Shown here piece by piece: positions 24,909 to 38,500 of a DNA stretch of 64,000 nt. Source of the stretch: Cunninghamia lanceolata (taxonomy: Eukaryota; Streptophyta; Pinopsida; Cupressales; Cupressaceae); assembly GCA_027924645.1 (NCBI GenBank), contig BSBN01000254.1, positions 12,232,001 to 12,296,000 on the forward strand. Direction: 5' to 3'. Position 1 is the first letter of the stretch, and each line of letters begins with the position of its first letter. The notes beneath the pieces are model-generated. The model did not search any database. It saw only the letters and a program-made list of their open reading frames with translations, and was not told the origin of the DNA. The translations under genes were made by a program, and so were the position numbers.

Positions 24909-25558
24909 TGAAAGAAAAAAACACAGTAGAATAAAAAGAAAACAGAGCATTTCATATTTTGGGTCTGCACAGACAGAGTCTTTCCATTCTTCAATAATGT
25001 TAAAACACAACATATTACATGCAGAACATTAAATATAATAAAAGGAAATAAAATATCTATATTTTCTGTTTTAAACAGAGCTTCAGCTCTTTCATACATA
25101 AACTCATAAACTCAGAAGAAAAAAAACAGAGCAGCTTCTTCATACATTGGAAAACAAACTTGCTGCATCAAACAGAGCTACTGCTCTTTCTTAAAAAAAC
25201 TCTGAAAAAAAACAAAGCAACACACCTTTTATTACGTTGCACACTAATTAAAACAGCAGTCACTAGAAAAGACTTTACTTTAGACATTACACAATAGTGC
25301 CTTCTATCATACGGTGGAGAGGAAGGCAATCATACTCCCAGCCCAACATCTCTGTAGAGGATTTAATAAGACAAGAGAGGCCATACCTCACACCATACAT
25401 CCTGCAGAAATATAAATGAAAATAGGACAGAACAGAGAGGACAGAGATTTCTTTTTCAAAAGTCTTCATAAATTAATTTGAAGTGATGCCTGATCAGAAC
25501 AACTGGAGGATGAATAGGGAAAAAATTTAATATAGTAGTTGGGATTATATTTCCAACA
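24909..25558 (-). repeat. 3' LTR of Copia (24909-30634)
   Basis: 650 bp. Its inner border is set by the polypurine tract at 25559-25570, which reads AAGGGGGAG on the minus strand. Confidence 0.92.
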
Positions 25559-25565
25559 CTCCCCC

Positions 25566-28500
25566 TTAATCATAACTACTGCCTTCTTTGATACCCAAAC
25601 AATCTCTTTGAAACACAAAACTTTCTTTCACTAATGCCTTGGTAAAAATATCTACACACTGATCTTGAGACCTGCAAAAATCTAAAAAGATTTCTCCATT
25701 GTTGATTAGTTCTCTAATGAAATGATACCTTGTTTCAATATGTTTACTTCTTTTATGAAAAACTGGATTCTTTGACAATGCTATAGCTGAGTTGTTGTCA
25801 CAATAGATCTTTGTTGCATCTTTTTGCTGTTGCTTGAGTTCTTTCAGCATTCTTCTCATTCAAACTGCTTGACATGATGTACTTGTGGCTGCTACATACT
25901 CTGCTTTAGCTAATGAAAGCATAACTATTGGTTGTTTTTTTGAAGCCCATGAAACTACACCTGTTCCAAAATGAAAAACATAATCGGAAGTGCTCTTCCT
26001 ATCATCAATGCTTCCTGGACAATCACTATCTATATATCCAATCAGCTTGAACTCATTTGACTTCGCATACTGAATACCATAGTTCCTTGTTCCACTCACA
26101 TATCTAAGAATTATCTTTCCCCCTTGCCAATGAGAGTCCTTTGGAGACTTCATGAACCTTGAAATGAGACTAACTGCATACATTATGTCAGGCCTTGTGG
26201 TTGTTAAATACATGAGGCTACCAACAAGTCTTTTATACAAAGTTGGATTAATGTTGCCTCCTTTATCATCCTTGCTTAATTTCAGTCCTGTGACAATTGG
26301 TGTTGGAGCTGATTTGCAATTTCTCATGTTAAACCTTTTCAAAATGTCATTTGCATACTTAGATTGGGAGATGAATATACCATTACCATTTTGATTTACC
26401 TCAATGCCAAGAAAATACTTCATGAGGCCTAAATCAGTCATTTCAAACTCCTTTTTCATAGCTCCTTTGAACAAATCAATTGCCAAATCACCCATGAATC
26501 TCAAATCATCAATATACAAGCAAACAATTATGATCTCACCTTGCTCATTTATCTTGTTGTATAATGTAGGCTCACTGCTGCACCTATTAAAGCCATTTTA
26601 CAAAAGATAAGAGTCAATTCTACTATACCAAGCTCTTGGGGCTTGCTTGAGTCCATACAGTGCCTTTTTTAGTTTGTAGACTTTGTCTTCTTGACCCAAA
26701 ATCTCATACCCAGGTGGCTTCTCCACATAAACTTCTTCTTCAAGATAACCATTCAAAAAAGCTGATATCACATCCATTTGATAAATTGACCATTTGTTTT
26801 GAGCTACTATTGCAAGTATAGTTCTCACGATGTCTAAACGTGCTACTGGAGCAAATGTCTCATTGTAATCAACCCTAGGCTGTTGTGAATACCCTTTTGC
26901 CACTAGTCTTGCTTTATGCTTTTGCACATCACCATTTGCATCTAATTTGGTTTTGTAAACCCACTTCACTCCTATAACATCCTTACCTTTTGGAAGGCTC
27001 ACTAACTCCCATGTTTGATTCTTTTCTATTGCATCAATTTCATCATCCATTGCATTTACCCATTTTTCCATCCTTAATTGCATCTTCATAATGAATAGGA
27101 TCTTCTACTTGTGAATAAAATGCGAAGATAGAAATTAGACCAGCATTGTTCTCACCTTCATTTTGATCATAAATGTCTCTCAAACTTCTGATTTTTTGTC
27201 TCCTCAAGCTTGCCAATGTAGGATTTGACATATCACTTGAACTTGAACTTGTGGAATGTGGACTTGATGGTCCTACACCCTGATTGCCACTTGTAGATGG
27301 TGTTTTTTGTACATTTGAAGGAGTGGATGCTTGAATGCATGGGGTTGTCCTTACACTTAACGATGGTGTCATTTGATGACCACTTTGTTGAGCCTGAATG
27401 GGTGTGGAAGGAGTCACATTTGATGGAGTACATGTTGGTGTTAAATCTTCTCTATCTTCTTGAGGTAAGTTGGCTGCAATATTGGTTGTCTTCTCCAAAC
27501 TTCCATCCCATGCTTCATCTTCTATGAATTGCACATTTCTTCTGTTTATAACTTTCTTGGTTATTGGATTGTATAGTTTGTATGCCTTGGATTCATCACT
27601 ATAACCAACAAATATGCACTTTTCTCCCTTGTTGTCCAATTTTCTTCTCAACTCATCTGGGACATGTGCATATGCCACACATCCAAATACTCTCATGTGA
27701 GAAACACTATGTTTTCTTCCTGTCCATGCTTCTTCAGGAACCATATTCTTCACACTTTTGGTTCGACATCTATTCATAATGTATGTTGCACAAACTACAA
27801 CTTCATCCCAATATTCATTTGACAAATGCTTTGCTTTCAACATGCTTCTTGACATTTCCATGATTGTTCTATTTTTGCTTTCAGCTACTCCATTTTGTTG
27901 AGGTGTGTACCTGGTTGTGAATTGCTTGTGAATCCCATGGTCTTTGCAAAAATGTAGAAATTCATTTGAGATGTATTCACCACCTCTATTTGTTCTCAAT
28001 GCTTTGATGTAGTGCCCACTTTGCTTCTCAACAAGTGCCTTGAATTGATGAAAGTAATCAAACACTTCATTCTTTTGCCTTAGAAAGTAAACCCATGTTT
28101 TCCTTGAATAGTCATCAATGAAAGTCAAAAAGTAGAATCTTCCACCAATTGATGGTGTTTGCATTGGCCCACATAAATCTGAATGAACAATTTCTAAAGG
28201 TGTCTTTGCTCTAATTGACTTGCCAGTTGGAAATGTCTCTCTATGTTGATTTCCCAAGATACATCCTTCACATACTCTTTCCTGTTTCTCTATTAATGAA
28301 AAACCCTTTACCATACTCTTTCTATGAAGCAAATTTAGACCTCCAAAGTTGAGATGACCAAATCTTAGATGCCATAACCAATTTTCATCTTTTATTTCTA
28401 CTTGAAAGATGGTTTGTGTAATTGCTGCAACTTTTTCTTTATCCTCTTGTGGGTTCATTGTGGGTTGTGCTTGAGCATATTCTACATTCAAATCTGGCTT

Positions 28501-28896
28501 AATCTTTAGGGGAAACATTTTATTGTTTGTCATTTGCACTTTGGCAATAAGTTGATTACTTAAAAATTTATCTAGAATAGTGCATTCTTTATTTTTTAAG
28601 AAGACTCTATACCCCTTTTGAACAAGCTACCCAATGCTCATTAGATTATGTTTTAGACCAGGCACAAAATACACATCTGAAATATACTTCTTCTCCCCCT
28701 GTTTAGTTAGAATGTTGATATTTCCTTTGCCCATAACTGAAACTTTATTGTCATTACCCAATGTGACATCTGATTTTACACTTTCATCTAAACTTGAAAA
28801 TATTTCTAAGTTCCCTGTCATGTGATTGCTGCAACCTAAGTCTAAGAACCATACATCCTTCTGATTTTCTTGTGCTACATTGCATGCTATGAACAT
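25566..28896 (-). pseudogene. Copia pol (PR-IN-RT-RH), multiply broken
   Basis: Protease at 28627-28896 has DLG where the catalytic DSG is expected. After a stop near 28,626 the same frame resumes with GAG-pre-integrase and integrase (27043-28539). Its DDE triad is hit: the second Asp in the LRTDRGGEY-type motif is Asn. A frameshift near 27,060 leads to reverse transcriptase (26598-27089, then 25860-26519 with YIDD) interrupted by a stop near 26,597. RNase H is cut by a stop at 25860 and continues to 25566; the Glu of its TEAEY-type motif is Lys. Domain order PR-IN-RT-RH is diagnostic of Copia. Confidence 0.9.
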
Positions 28897-29859
28897 ATTG
28901 CTCTGATTTTGGTTTTCTTTGTAAAGTTTGCATTTTGTCTGCTGAAATCAGATTGTTTTTTCCTACATTCATTTGAATAATGCCCATATTTCTTACAATA
29001 ATGACATTGGATTTGAGATTTGTCATACCTTTGACCTTGTGGTTGATTTTGAGATGGGTTTGGGCTTGAGTTTTGGCTACTGCCTCTTCCACTTGAGTTT
29101 GATGGGCTGCTTCTTCCACCTCTATATGAATTCCTTCCTTCCTCTACCTCTAAAATTAGAACTTCCTCTACCTCTTCCATGGCTGATTGAAGCTTGTGTC
29201 TTGAATGCATGCTCCAATGATGAGTTTGCTGACCTGCTTAGCCTATGTTCATGTGAAATGAGAGATGCATGGAGCTCATCAACTAAAAATTGAGAGAGGT
29301 TCTTTGTTTCCTCTATGGTCACAACTATGGATTCAAACCTTGTGGGTAAACTCCTTAAAATCTTTTCAACAATCCTTCTATCTTCAAGTGTTTCACCATG
29401 AGATCTGATTTGATTAACTAAACCCATCACTTGTGTGAAGAAAGTGTCTATTGAATCTGAATCCTTCATGAAAATTGTTTCAAAATCCCTTCTTAGCATT
29501 TGCAACTTAGCTGTTTTCACCTTTGCCATTCTTTGATAGGCTATTTGGAGTGTATCCCATGCTTGTTTGGACTTAGTTGCTACTGCAATCCTTGGAAAAA
29601 TACTCTCATGCATTGCTTGAAATATGTAAAAGAGAGCTTTTGAGTCCTTCTTCCTATTATCTCTCAACAAATCTTTCTCTGCTTGAGTCAATACATTGTA
29701 TGCTGCTGCATCTGCTGGTTCTGCGAATCCATTCTCAACAAGATCCCATATATCCTGAGAACAAAATATTGTTTTCATAGTGATTGCCCAATAATCATAG
29801 TTCTTCCTATTAAATTGTGGAATCTGAGGGTTTGTCAAGCTTGTGCTTGTGGACGCCAT
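28887..29859 (-). pseudogene. Copia gag with zinc knuckle, frameshifted
   Basis: The likely start is the ATG at 29859 (MASTSTS...), the second Met of the open frame. It precedes a UBN2-type capsid domain (NYDYWAITMKTIF, then DIWDLVENGF, IVEKILRSLP and VVTIEETKNL). After a Gly/Arg-rich linker the frame ends at 29122. The nucleocapsid zinc knuckle (CHYCKKYGHYSNEC, intact CCHC) is in another frame at 28887-29210, so a frameshift lies near 29,150-29,200. It packages element RNA in virus-like particles when functional. Confidence 0.85.
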
Positions 29860-29966
29860 TGCTGACTGTGAATATCTTGCTTCTTGACAAAAAACTTTGC
29901 TTGATGACTGCTCCAAAAACCTTTCTTAAAAAAAAACTTTACCACTGATAAAGCCTTAGCTTATAA

Positions 29967-29984
29967 CCTGCTCTAATACCACTT
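29967..29984 (-). other. primer-binding site, Met-tRNA type
   Basis: On the minus strand it reads AAGTGGTATTAGAGCAGG, the usual plant Copia PBS with one change from TGGTATCAGAGC. Confidence 0.85.
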
Positions 29985-30634
29985 TGAAAGAAAAAAGCAC
30001 AGTAGAATAAAAAGAAAATAGAGCATTTCATATTTTGAGTCTGCACAGATAGAGTCTTTCCATTCTTCAATAATGTTAAAACACAACATATTACATGCAG
30101 AACATTACATATAATAAAAGGAAATAAAATATTTGTATTTTCTGTTTTAAATAGAGTTTCAGCTCTTTCATTCATAAACTCATAAACTCAGAAGAAAAAA
30201 AAATAGAGCAGCTTCTTCATACATTGGAAAATAGACTTGCTGCATCAAACAGAGCTACTGCGCTTTCTTGAAAAAACTCTGAAGAAAAACAAAGTAACAC
30301 ACATTTTATTACACTGCACACTAGTTAAAACAGTAGTCACTACAAAAGACTTGACTTTAAACATTACACAATAGTGCCTTCTATCATACGGTGGAGAGGA
30401 AGGCAATCATACTCCCAGCTCAACATCTCTGCAGACGATTTAAGAAGACAAGAGAGGCCATACCTACACCATACATCCTGCAGAAATATAAATGAAAATA
30501 GGACAGAACAGAGAGGACAGAGATTTCTTTTTCAAAAGTCTTCATAAATTAATTTGAAGTGATGCCTGATCAGAACAGCTGGAGGATGAATAGGGAAAAA
30601 ATTTAATATAGTAGTTGGGATTATATTTCCAACA
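29985..30634 (-). repeat. 5' LTR of Copia (24909-30634)
   Basis: 650 bp, partner of 24909-25558; the inner border is the PBS. Confidence 0.92.
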
Positions 30635-31930
30635 GAAAGGAGCAGAGCTTGGAAGCCTCTTCAGCTCTTCACCTACGCCCATGAGCTCCCATACAATCAT
30701 GGATTTATAGGAAAAGCGTATGAATCTTCCACCAACCAATTCGTTATTGTAATGGGCGATTACAATGAGATGAAGATTGATGTCTATGATTCATTGTCTT
30801 ATTCGTGGAATAGAATATATGTAGATAGCGAAGATTTAGATACTATTGAGGTTTTCGGAAGAGGAGTTTACTACAGGGGAAGATTTTACTGGTTGGATCA
30901 TCTATACCAAAAAGGAATGGTTCTAGAATTGAGTCTTTCTATGAGATGTTGGACACAAATTTGACCCCCATCAGATGCTATTGACAGACACCACAACCCC
31001 AATGACTTATTTTCATTGGATTCAGAAGATGAGTTTTATGACAAGATTTGGTATACTAGGGCACAGTGGAGCTGTTCTACTTTGTACTGGGATTTAGCTG
31101 CAAGCGATGGGCACCTAATTTTGGTCGACAAGGGATGTGGGTTTATGTGGAAATTAGAGAATGGAGATGAAAACATGAACTACAAGAGGTGGTGTCGAGT
31201 GGATATCAGTTTGCCTAAACAAATTGATCATATTTCAGTTAACAGCAGCGGCTGGACTGTGATTGTTGGAGAAGAAATAAATTTATACGATGGAAGCAGC
31301 AGATTGGTGCGAAAAATTGCAATGGAGGACGTTGATCCAAAACTTCGGATACAAATAAAGAAACATGGAATGAGATATATGGATTTGTCATCCGCTTATT
31401 TATCGCCTTTCGAGTGCACCTACTTGTGGTGGCCTTGGCAACAGAAATTTCTAACCTAATTTATCTTTTATTGCAATTTCTGCTTCAGATCCAAGCGCAG
31501 AATGATGTCCACTGAAGTTTGAATATTTTTCGTAAATAATACTGGGGAATTTATTAATGAGTTCATATGGAGATGAAATAAGATATTTGGAAAAACTAAT
31601 TAGATATATCAGAATGATCTTATAGAAAATTTTGAAGGCCGAGTTGTTATATTCTTTTGAAGCTTCTTCAGCATTTATTTGCATATTTCTCTTGTTTGCT
31701 ACTATTTAGAGCACACTCCCTTGTATGGTGTCCATGCTCATGACAGGTGCAATATCTCAGTGAATGTATTGTTTGCATAATCTTATTGTTGTTCCGATTC
31801 AAAACCTCCCATCTCTAGCAATAAGTTATGAGGAATGTGCTATTCGAAAGCTACATTCAAAAAAAAATCTTACATGATTCGATGCTTCTAGGTACTTAAA
31901 CTTGGATATTGTGATGTATTTTTCAGTTGC

Positions 31931-34180
31931 TGTCTATTTTCAATAGCTTAGATTTTTGCCAAACTTCATTAGGGAGAAGAGGTAGTCTGACAAGTACCGA
32001 CACTATGCTAGGGAGGTGTTCAGTGGGATTGAAATATGGGGATCATTTCTTCATGAATAGGCCTGATTTTTTACTTGAACTGAGGCCCTTGGAAGGCTAG
32101 GTTATTTTTCTTAATTGCAGCAAAATAATTTCATAAATACTCCTCGAGCATCATGAGTCCATCTATAGGCCCTAACGATTTCTAGTTCTATTAGATCCAT
32201 AACCTCTACATTCCAGAACTTTGGGAAAATCTCCATGAACCGTTTCTTTAAGCAACTAAAGTCTGTCCTTCATCCCTTGAGACACAAAGCTTTGGTAGGA
32301 TTTTCATGTAAGGCGACACAGTTTTCCTTCCTTTGAGGGAAGAGTGGGCCTTCTGATAGTTCTTTGTACATGGTACAGAAAAAACCTATGGAGCTCTTCC
32401 TCAATTGGTTGGCTTGGTTCACAGACCTCTTGCAAAAGATGAGGCATGCATATCAATCTTTTTGGTCTACCTTTACTCCAAAAGCTTTTGCATGGATCAA
32501 ATTCTAGACAATTTTACAGGTATATCAATATTATTGTCAATGAAAACACCTTTCCTGACTTTGACTTTGGAAAAAATCATATAATCTTTGGATGTGATTC
32601 TACAAACCCTAATTTAGATGTGATTGTACCAACAATAACAGCATCACTTAAGGGGGTCTTTAACTTGCAAATGAGGATATTTTTGGTCTATATTTCCTTC
32701 AAAAGTTTTTACAGCTATTTCAATATTATGGTCAATGAATTAACAATTTTCCTCACTTTGACCATGCCTCTTATCATTTGATTTTTTCATCTTTGCTATC
32801 GAGGTTGAAATACCAACATAGGGCCTTGACCTAAAGGTAAGCTCCAAAACAGCCCAAATAATTTTTCTTTTGTGTTACAACAATAGGTATTGTAGAGGTA
32901 ATTAACCACACGAAGGTTTGTTCAGTTTTCCCTTTTTTTGTTTTTCCTTATTTTTTATTTTCATGATTTGATTATAGCTATTTTAGTGTGTTTAATAATA
33001 GTTATTGTCACCTAGAATGTTTCTAAGCTTTTCCCATGGTTTGTTGTGTAGATTGGGTGACTTGATGAAGTAAAACATAGAGATTTATGGAAGTCCACTT
33101 GTATTTTAATTGTACAAACAACAACACAATGCACATATGTCTACATGATGCACTGGCATGCTAGACAACATCCTCCAATCTTTAGTACCAAATTCCATTT
33201 TCATCACTTATGTGGTTTTGTATCTCTCTCTATAAATCTATTCTTTTTTTCTAGAAAATAGTTATTTTATCACTTTCTCTTGTGCTTTACTTTAGATAAA
33301 ATCATGCTTTTATAAGATTAAAGAAATTCTAGGATTTTATTGGAGTCTTTTTGCTCTTTCTATTTAGACAGAAACAAATTACACTTCCTTTGAATTTAGT
33401 TAAGTCCTAGTGTAATTCTGTTGAAATTATTTTAGTTAGAAAGCAAGAGAATTTTATCTAGAATCTAATTTCATTGTTTGCACATTGCAATCACCATTAG
33501 ATCTCCATAGATTCCTTCTACTAAAAAAATTTGGTAAGAAGATTTAAATAGGCCACACAATCCATCCATTGCATCCACACTTGCATTTAGAAAAATAAGT
33601 CTCTCAATGCACTTTGTCTGCCATTATAACTTTCAAAACTAGTCATCATTTTGTGGTAGTGTTTTATGTTTGTGTACCCTAGTTTTCTTTTCTTTAGCAT
33701 ATAGTGACTACTTTTTCCTTCAGCTCTTTGCATGAACAACTACATGAACTCACATGAAGAACAATGAACATTAAACAAATACTAACATCTCTCCTTTTGG
33801 TATCCATGTATCCTTTATATTTAACAATTATTTTTACTATATTCTTTCCTTTAGTATGCTTCCTTCTTAGCCAATCGTAAGCCTACTAAAGTGGGGAAAA
33901 ATGTGAGAATAGTATTTGCATACCTCATCACATATTTGTCAGCATTTTAGCCCTATTATCCCATGTGTGTGTTTTGTTACATTTTAGCCTTTTTCCCTAG
34001 CCTATGTTGTCTCCTAGCCATGTAATTTCCCCTTCCTCCTATTGTCTTAACTCTTGTTATGTTTCCTAAGTGGAATTTTTAATTTAATTTTTTTACCCTT
34101 TTGCCTAATATTTTGTCTTATATTTCCGCTCCTATGTACATTTCCCATGTTAACCCCACCTTTACCCTTCACAAAGCATG
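31931..34180. other. non-genic spacer
   Basis: Nothing coding is convincing. A diverged direct repeat with a TTTTTGGTCTA word and a TCAATATTATxGTCAATGAA word occurs at about 32457-32560 and 32677-32765 (about 220 bp apart). Confidence 0.45.
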
Positions 34181-34400
34181 CCCAAATGGTGGAATTTTCC
34201 ACCAAAAAATTGCTACCAAATGCACACTTGTCCACTAGTGATTCCATGAATTTTTTTCCCTAACCCTACTAGACGTCACCAACTTTATAGCCTTCCAAAA
34301 TGGTTAAATTTTCCCCCAATTGTTTTTACAAATGCACACTTGTCCAATAGTGATTCCATGGAAAAGTTGGTCTAAACCCTATTAGAGGTCACCACCTCTC
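34181..34400. repeat. ~114-bp tandem duplication
   Basis: Two diverged copies. AAATGGT-x-AATTTTCC, then AAATGCACACTTGTCCA, then AGTGATTCCATG, occur in the same order from 34184 and from 34298. Confidence 0.7.
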
Positions 34401-35578
34401 ATAATTCCCAATAGGTTGGCCTTCAATTTTAAATATGTTGATATCTATTGATGGTCCAATTAACACACATGCAACACAAGCAAGAGTAGATTCAACTTGC
34501 CTCTCTTAAAAAAATAATTGACTCAAAAATCAATTATCCCCAAGGTCTAGGGAGTTGGGTCACAACTATGCTAGGTAAGCACAGGGTCAATGCAAATAGT
34601 TTAACAAGGGGTATGGTGTTACTAATATTCAAACTAGATCAAACTTGATTTCTACTCTAATGTTGTTTTGAAGAACGATCAAAATATTTAAAGGAATGCA
34701 AGGAAAAATTAATGCAACACTTATATTTTTGCCTTTATATCAACAAACCATCTAAAAAATTCATTAACTGAAGTATTTAAACTAGTTATAAACTTGATTA
34801 CTCATATCACTAGTCAAAGATTCAAAGGATTTCAACAAGATAATATGAATTGTATTTCCAATTACTATAGTCCACATGCAAATTAGAAATGAAACTCAAA
34901 ATTTATGTTCAAATTTAAAATTTCTCAAATAAATAAGGAAGTAAAGATTGAAGCAAAAAGCACTACACCATATGCATGAAGATGAATCTAGGGGAATTGA
35001 AAGCCATCTTGTATTAATTTCTTCAAACTCAGGTACAAGATATAAATCCAACACAAACACACTAGAATTAAATGTTATGTTTCCAAAAGAATGATCTCCA
35101 CTAACCTAGAATGCTAATAAAATCTACAAATTGATGAAACTTGAAAATGCTAAAAATCTGAAGTATAGACGGGTAGCCTAATTCATCAACTAGTGGACCC
35201 CTAGAACAAAGCAAGTTCATTCCTTATATAAGCACCCAAAAAGAAATATTACTTTTTTATCCAAAAAAAAAGCACAACTAATTTAAAGCACATACAGCAC
35301 CGCTCTCCTTGTTTTTATCTCCAACATGCAAATGCAATCAAAATTTAACTAAAGAATTACATCTTGCATGCACATCCCAACTTTGACTTTTCAACTCAAG
35401 GATCATACAAAATTCCAGCATGCTAAAAAGGACATTTAAAAATTTAGTAGGACCCACTTTATAAAATAGTAGATTGTTTTCTACAAAGAATTCTGAATGA
35501 AATAATATTTAGAAAGAATATTCTCTATAGCCAAAAAAGGAATTAAGAAGAGTTGCATGCTCCCTTGGAAAACTGTCC
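34401..35578. other. spacer, possibly LTR of the host element
   Basis: No coding region. A TATA-like word on the minus strand (CTTATATAAGG at about 35222-35232) just downstream of the decayed minus-strand gene could belong to a 3' LTR, but no partner copy was found. Confidence 0.3.
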
Positions 35579-38500
35579 TCATTTGTATTCTATAAAATTA
35601 GATAGGAATTGCTCAAGTCTCTCTTCATTAGGTCTATCTAACAACTCCATTCTAAATTTGAATACATCAAATTTGTTAGAAACATGCTCATATTTCCTTT
35701 CCAATTTCCCTAAATCGACCATTGCCAATTTGAACTGAGCCTTTGTTTCTACAAACTTGTCCAAAACATCCTTATTCAACCCTAGAGGAGTAGATAATAG
35801 ACCCTGTATTTTAAGTGTGAACACCTCTTTTATTTTCTCCTAAGTCTCTATTATATGCCTATTATACAAGAAGAATACTAGTCCAACTACTTGATTGATT
35901 AAGAATTCAAAAATTACCACAAACTAAAAAATTTCCCCTTGTTTCAACAAAAAACTGGGAGTATACTCTATAATCTGATCAACTTTAAATTGAGAAATTT
36001 TTATATAGTGTTCTATGAAATCAGGATCTTCATCTTGCAAAATATTGGAGCTTGCCAATTCTTACTAAATTATCCTCCTTATTTATTTCACTAGTTTAAG
36101 ATTCCTTTCCAACCTTTCCAAGTGTGTTCCTTGGCCTTCTCCAAAAAAGAGTCTATATCATCCTCTATTTTCCATCCTTTCTTATAAAATGGATAATTAT
36201 CATAAAAAATAGTAAGAGTCTCGTTCAAAAACTTTTCTTACCACTTGTCCACAATAGTTAATTTTTTCTTCATAGCCTAGAGGACATCTACTTCCTATTG
36301 GTCATCAAACCTAGGACATTAATAATTTCTTGTTGCTCTAAGATCAGAGTGAGTAACTCTTTGAAAAAATACTTCATTTAATTCAATTGTAGCTTAAGTT
36401 CATCTTTGACTTGCTTGTCCTTTTTCATTCTTTCTTTCATGACATATACAACTAAATATAATAAATTTATTTGTTCCTCCTGGGTTCGTCTAACCAAATT
36501 CACCCATGTGATCTGATAATCCTTAGGAAGGAGCTCCCTGTAATCCTTATTAGGAATTGGAGTTGTAATTTCAGCAATTCTTTCCCCATGTTCATTGATC
36601 TAGACAACAGATAGAGTCCTTGACTTCTTTTTTGGTTTCTTCTTTCTCACCTCTACCATAATGTCCTATAGGCTCAAATGTTTAATGACTACCTATTGCC
36701 TCTTCTCCAAGTTCAATTTCAACCAAGAGGGGATTGCAGGAGGTAGTGGCTAATTTGGCTCTATTTACTTGTCACGGCATTGTTAATCTACATTATCATC
36801 TATACCTTTCTCTTTGTCTTTTGCATCAAGTTCTTCTTCTTCATTTTCCTCATCTCAAATCTCCTTTTCTTCTTGTTGGACACACTGATCCTATTCTTTT
36901 ACCAAATTTTCTTCAGGGGAAAGCTCCTATTCTTCATTAAAAATATTCATCTCAACATGCTATTCCTATTGCTCAATAATTCTAATCAATTCTTGTTGTT
37001 CTTTAGTAGTTAAGGCATGTTCTTGTTTTTGTACATTATCTACACCATTAGAAGGACCTTATGTTAATGTCTCCTCAACCTAATCATCTCCCTTCAAAAC
37101 TTCTTCTTGATGATGGCTCTAGGACAACCTCTCCATGAGTTAGAGGCATATCCTCTTGATCACTATCTTGAACTTACTATTTTCCCTGATACTCTTCTTC
37201 ATGTACAATAGTCTCTTCATGTTGGTGCTCTTTATTTTATTGTTGGACACATTCTTCCTCAACCTCTTCTTGAATACCATCTTTTTTCATCTCCTGGTCT
37301 TTGTTTGACAATTCTCCTTCCAAGATCTTAATGGAAAGGTTTTGTGAAAGTGTCTCATCGGCTAGCACTTCTTTTGTAAATTCCTAAGCTTCACCTCCAA
37401 TTGGTTCCTATATTTCTATAGCAGCTTGAGAGGATGATATTTCTTCCTCACCCATGGGTTGAGTGGATTCTGATTGAACTTGTTCGTCCTTGACCTGAGT
37501 ACCTTCTCTTGGAGTTTGTCCCAAAGCTTTCCTAGGTGGAATAACTTGTGATTTTGGAATAACACCTAGTCCAGCTACAACTCCCACATCAATAACCTTC
37601 TTTGTAATGGAATCTTGTATCCAAGCTTCTCCAATCATTTATGGCATCTACTCTAGAGTAACTATCTCAACTGACCCTCTAATTTTGGTTGGAGGAGTCT
37701 TTGGGCTTTTCTGATACACTTTTGGTCTAGAGGTTGAAGGGGAGCCTATGCCACAAGTCTTCTGCTTCTTGTATGTTTCTAGATTTGTAGAAGAAATATT
37801 TTTCTTCCTCTTTCCTCTATCTCCTGCAGTAGGTGGCATGAAATTTTGCAGTCTGGGGTTGAACCAATTATTACTATGTTGCATTACCCCTGCACTAAGT
37901 TCCCTCAAGGAAATATCTTCTTTCATGGACCAATCAATGGCGTCCAACTCTTCAGTGTTAGTGGTGTCTAAATGATACATCAGATCCAAAATATGTCCAT
38001 CATATATGAATTATTTATGTATTTCTTTCCTTAAACCAAATTCTCTCATTTAAAATGTAGTAAGCCTTGTGTAATTCCTCTTTTAAACTTCAAAATCATC
38101 TTTGTAGTTTACCCAGAAATCCTTAGGAGAATGGCTAGCTCAAACCCCATTATAGGAAACAATTTCTTAAGACGGCTAGTAGGTTCAAAATTTTCCCTTG
38201 CCTCATATAGCTTTAAATTTAAGGCATTAAGGTCCTCCACTATTGTCTTGGCAACCTGTATGGATGGGCATTAATAGAAACCTAACTCAAAAGGATATCT
38301 TACCCCAGCTTTATGCTTCCTAGACATTTTGAGATGTACTTTGCTTATCTATTGGGAGAATTCAATCAAAATTAGGCTATCACTGCAATGCCTAGGCAAA
38401 AGAAAGGGTGCTCTCTTGAATCCTACCACCTTGATACATGTATATTTGGGGAATTGGATAAACCATTCTCTCCATCTTCTTACTACTTCCATTGCTTTTT

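Larger units (their letters stand above)
24909..30634 (-). mobile_element. Copia LTR retrotransposon inside F-box pseudogene (5.7 kb)
   Basis: The two LTRs (24909-25558 and 29985-30634) are both exactly 650 bp, with TGTTGGAAAT...TTTCTTTCA ends on the minus strand. Flanking 5-mers are GAAAT (24904-24908) and GAAAG (30635-30639), a target duplication with one later substitution. The PBS and polypurine tract are in the expected places. The LTRs differ at roughly 30-35 sites by eye (about 5%), many of them C/T or G/A. Gag, protease, integrase, reverse transcriptase and RNase H are all recognisable in Copia order but carry frameshifts, stops and lost catalytic residues, so it is not autonomous. 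Confidence 0.92.
24548..31459 (+). pseudogene. F-box/kelch pseudogene split by Copia insertion
   Basis: The 5' part (24548-24903) and 3' part (30640-31459) together match copy A throughout. Lesions visible: a 2-bp deletion in the F-box segment near 24,640; a second 2-bp deletion near 24,764; the 5.7-kb Copia insertion; and a Leu codon changed to TGA at 30962. The last 147 codons (31016-31459) stay open and nearly identical to copy A. The early frameshift removes the kelch region even without the insertion, so no full protein can be made. The order of lesions cannot be told by eye. Confidence 0.85.
24222..31930 (+). repeat. segmental duplication, copy B (interrupted)
   Basis: Second copy of the F-box unit, enlarged from about 2 kb to 7.7 kb by the Copia insertion at 24909-30634. 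Promoter and 3' flank are both recognisable. Confidence 0.8.

Noticed and set aside
27297..27779. Plus-strand frames inside Copia integrase
   Set aside because: Antisense shadows of the minus-strand pol with no motif.
34401..35578. LTR pair between 34-35.5 kb and 53.3-56 kb
   Set aside because: Both sides have TATA-like words on the minus strand, but I could not align them by eye, so no element boundary is claimed.
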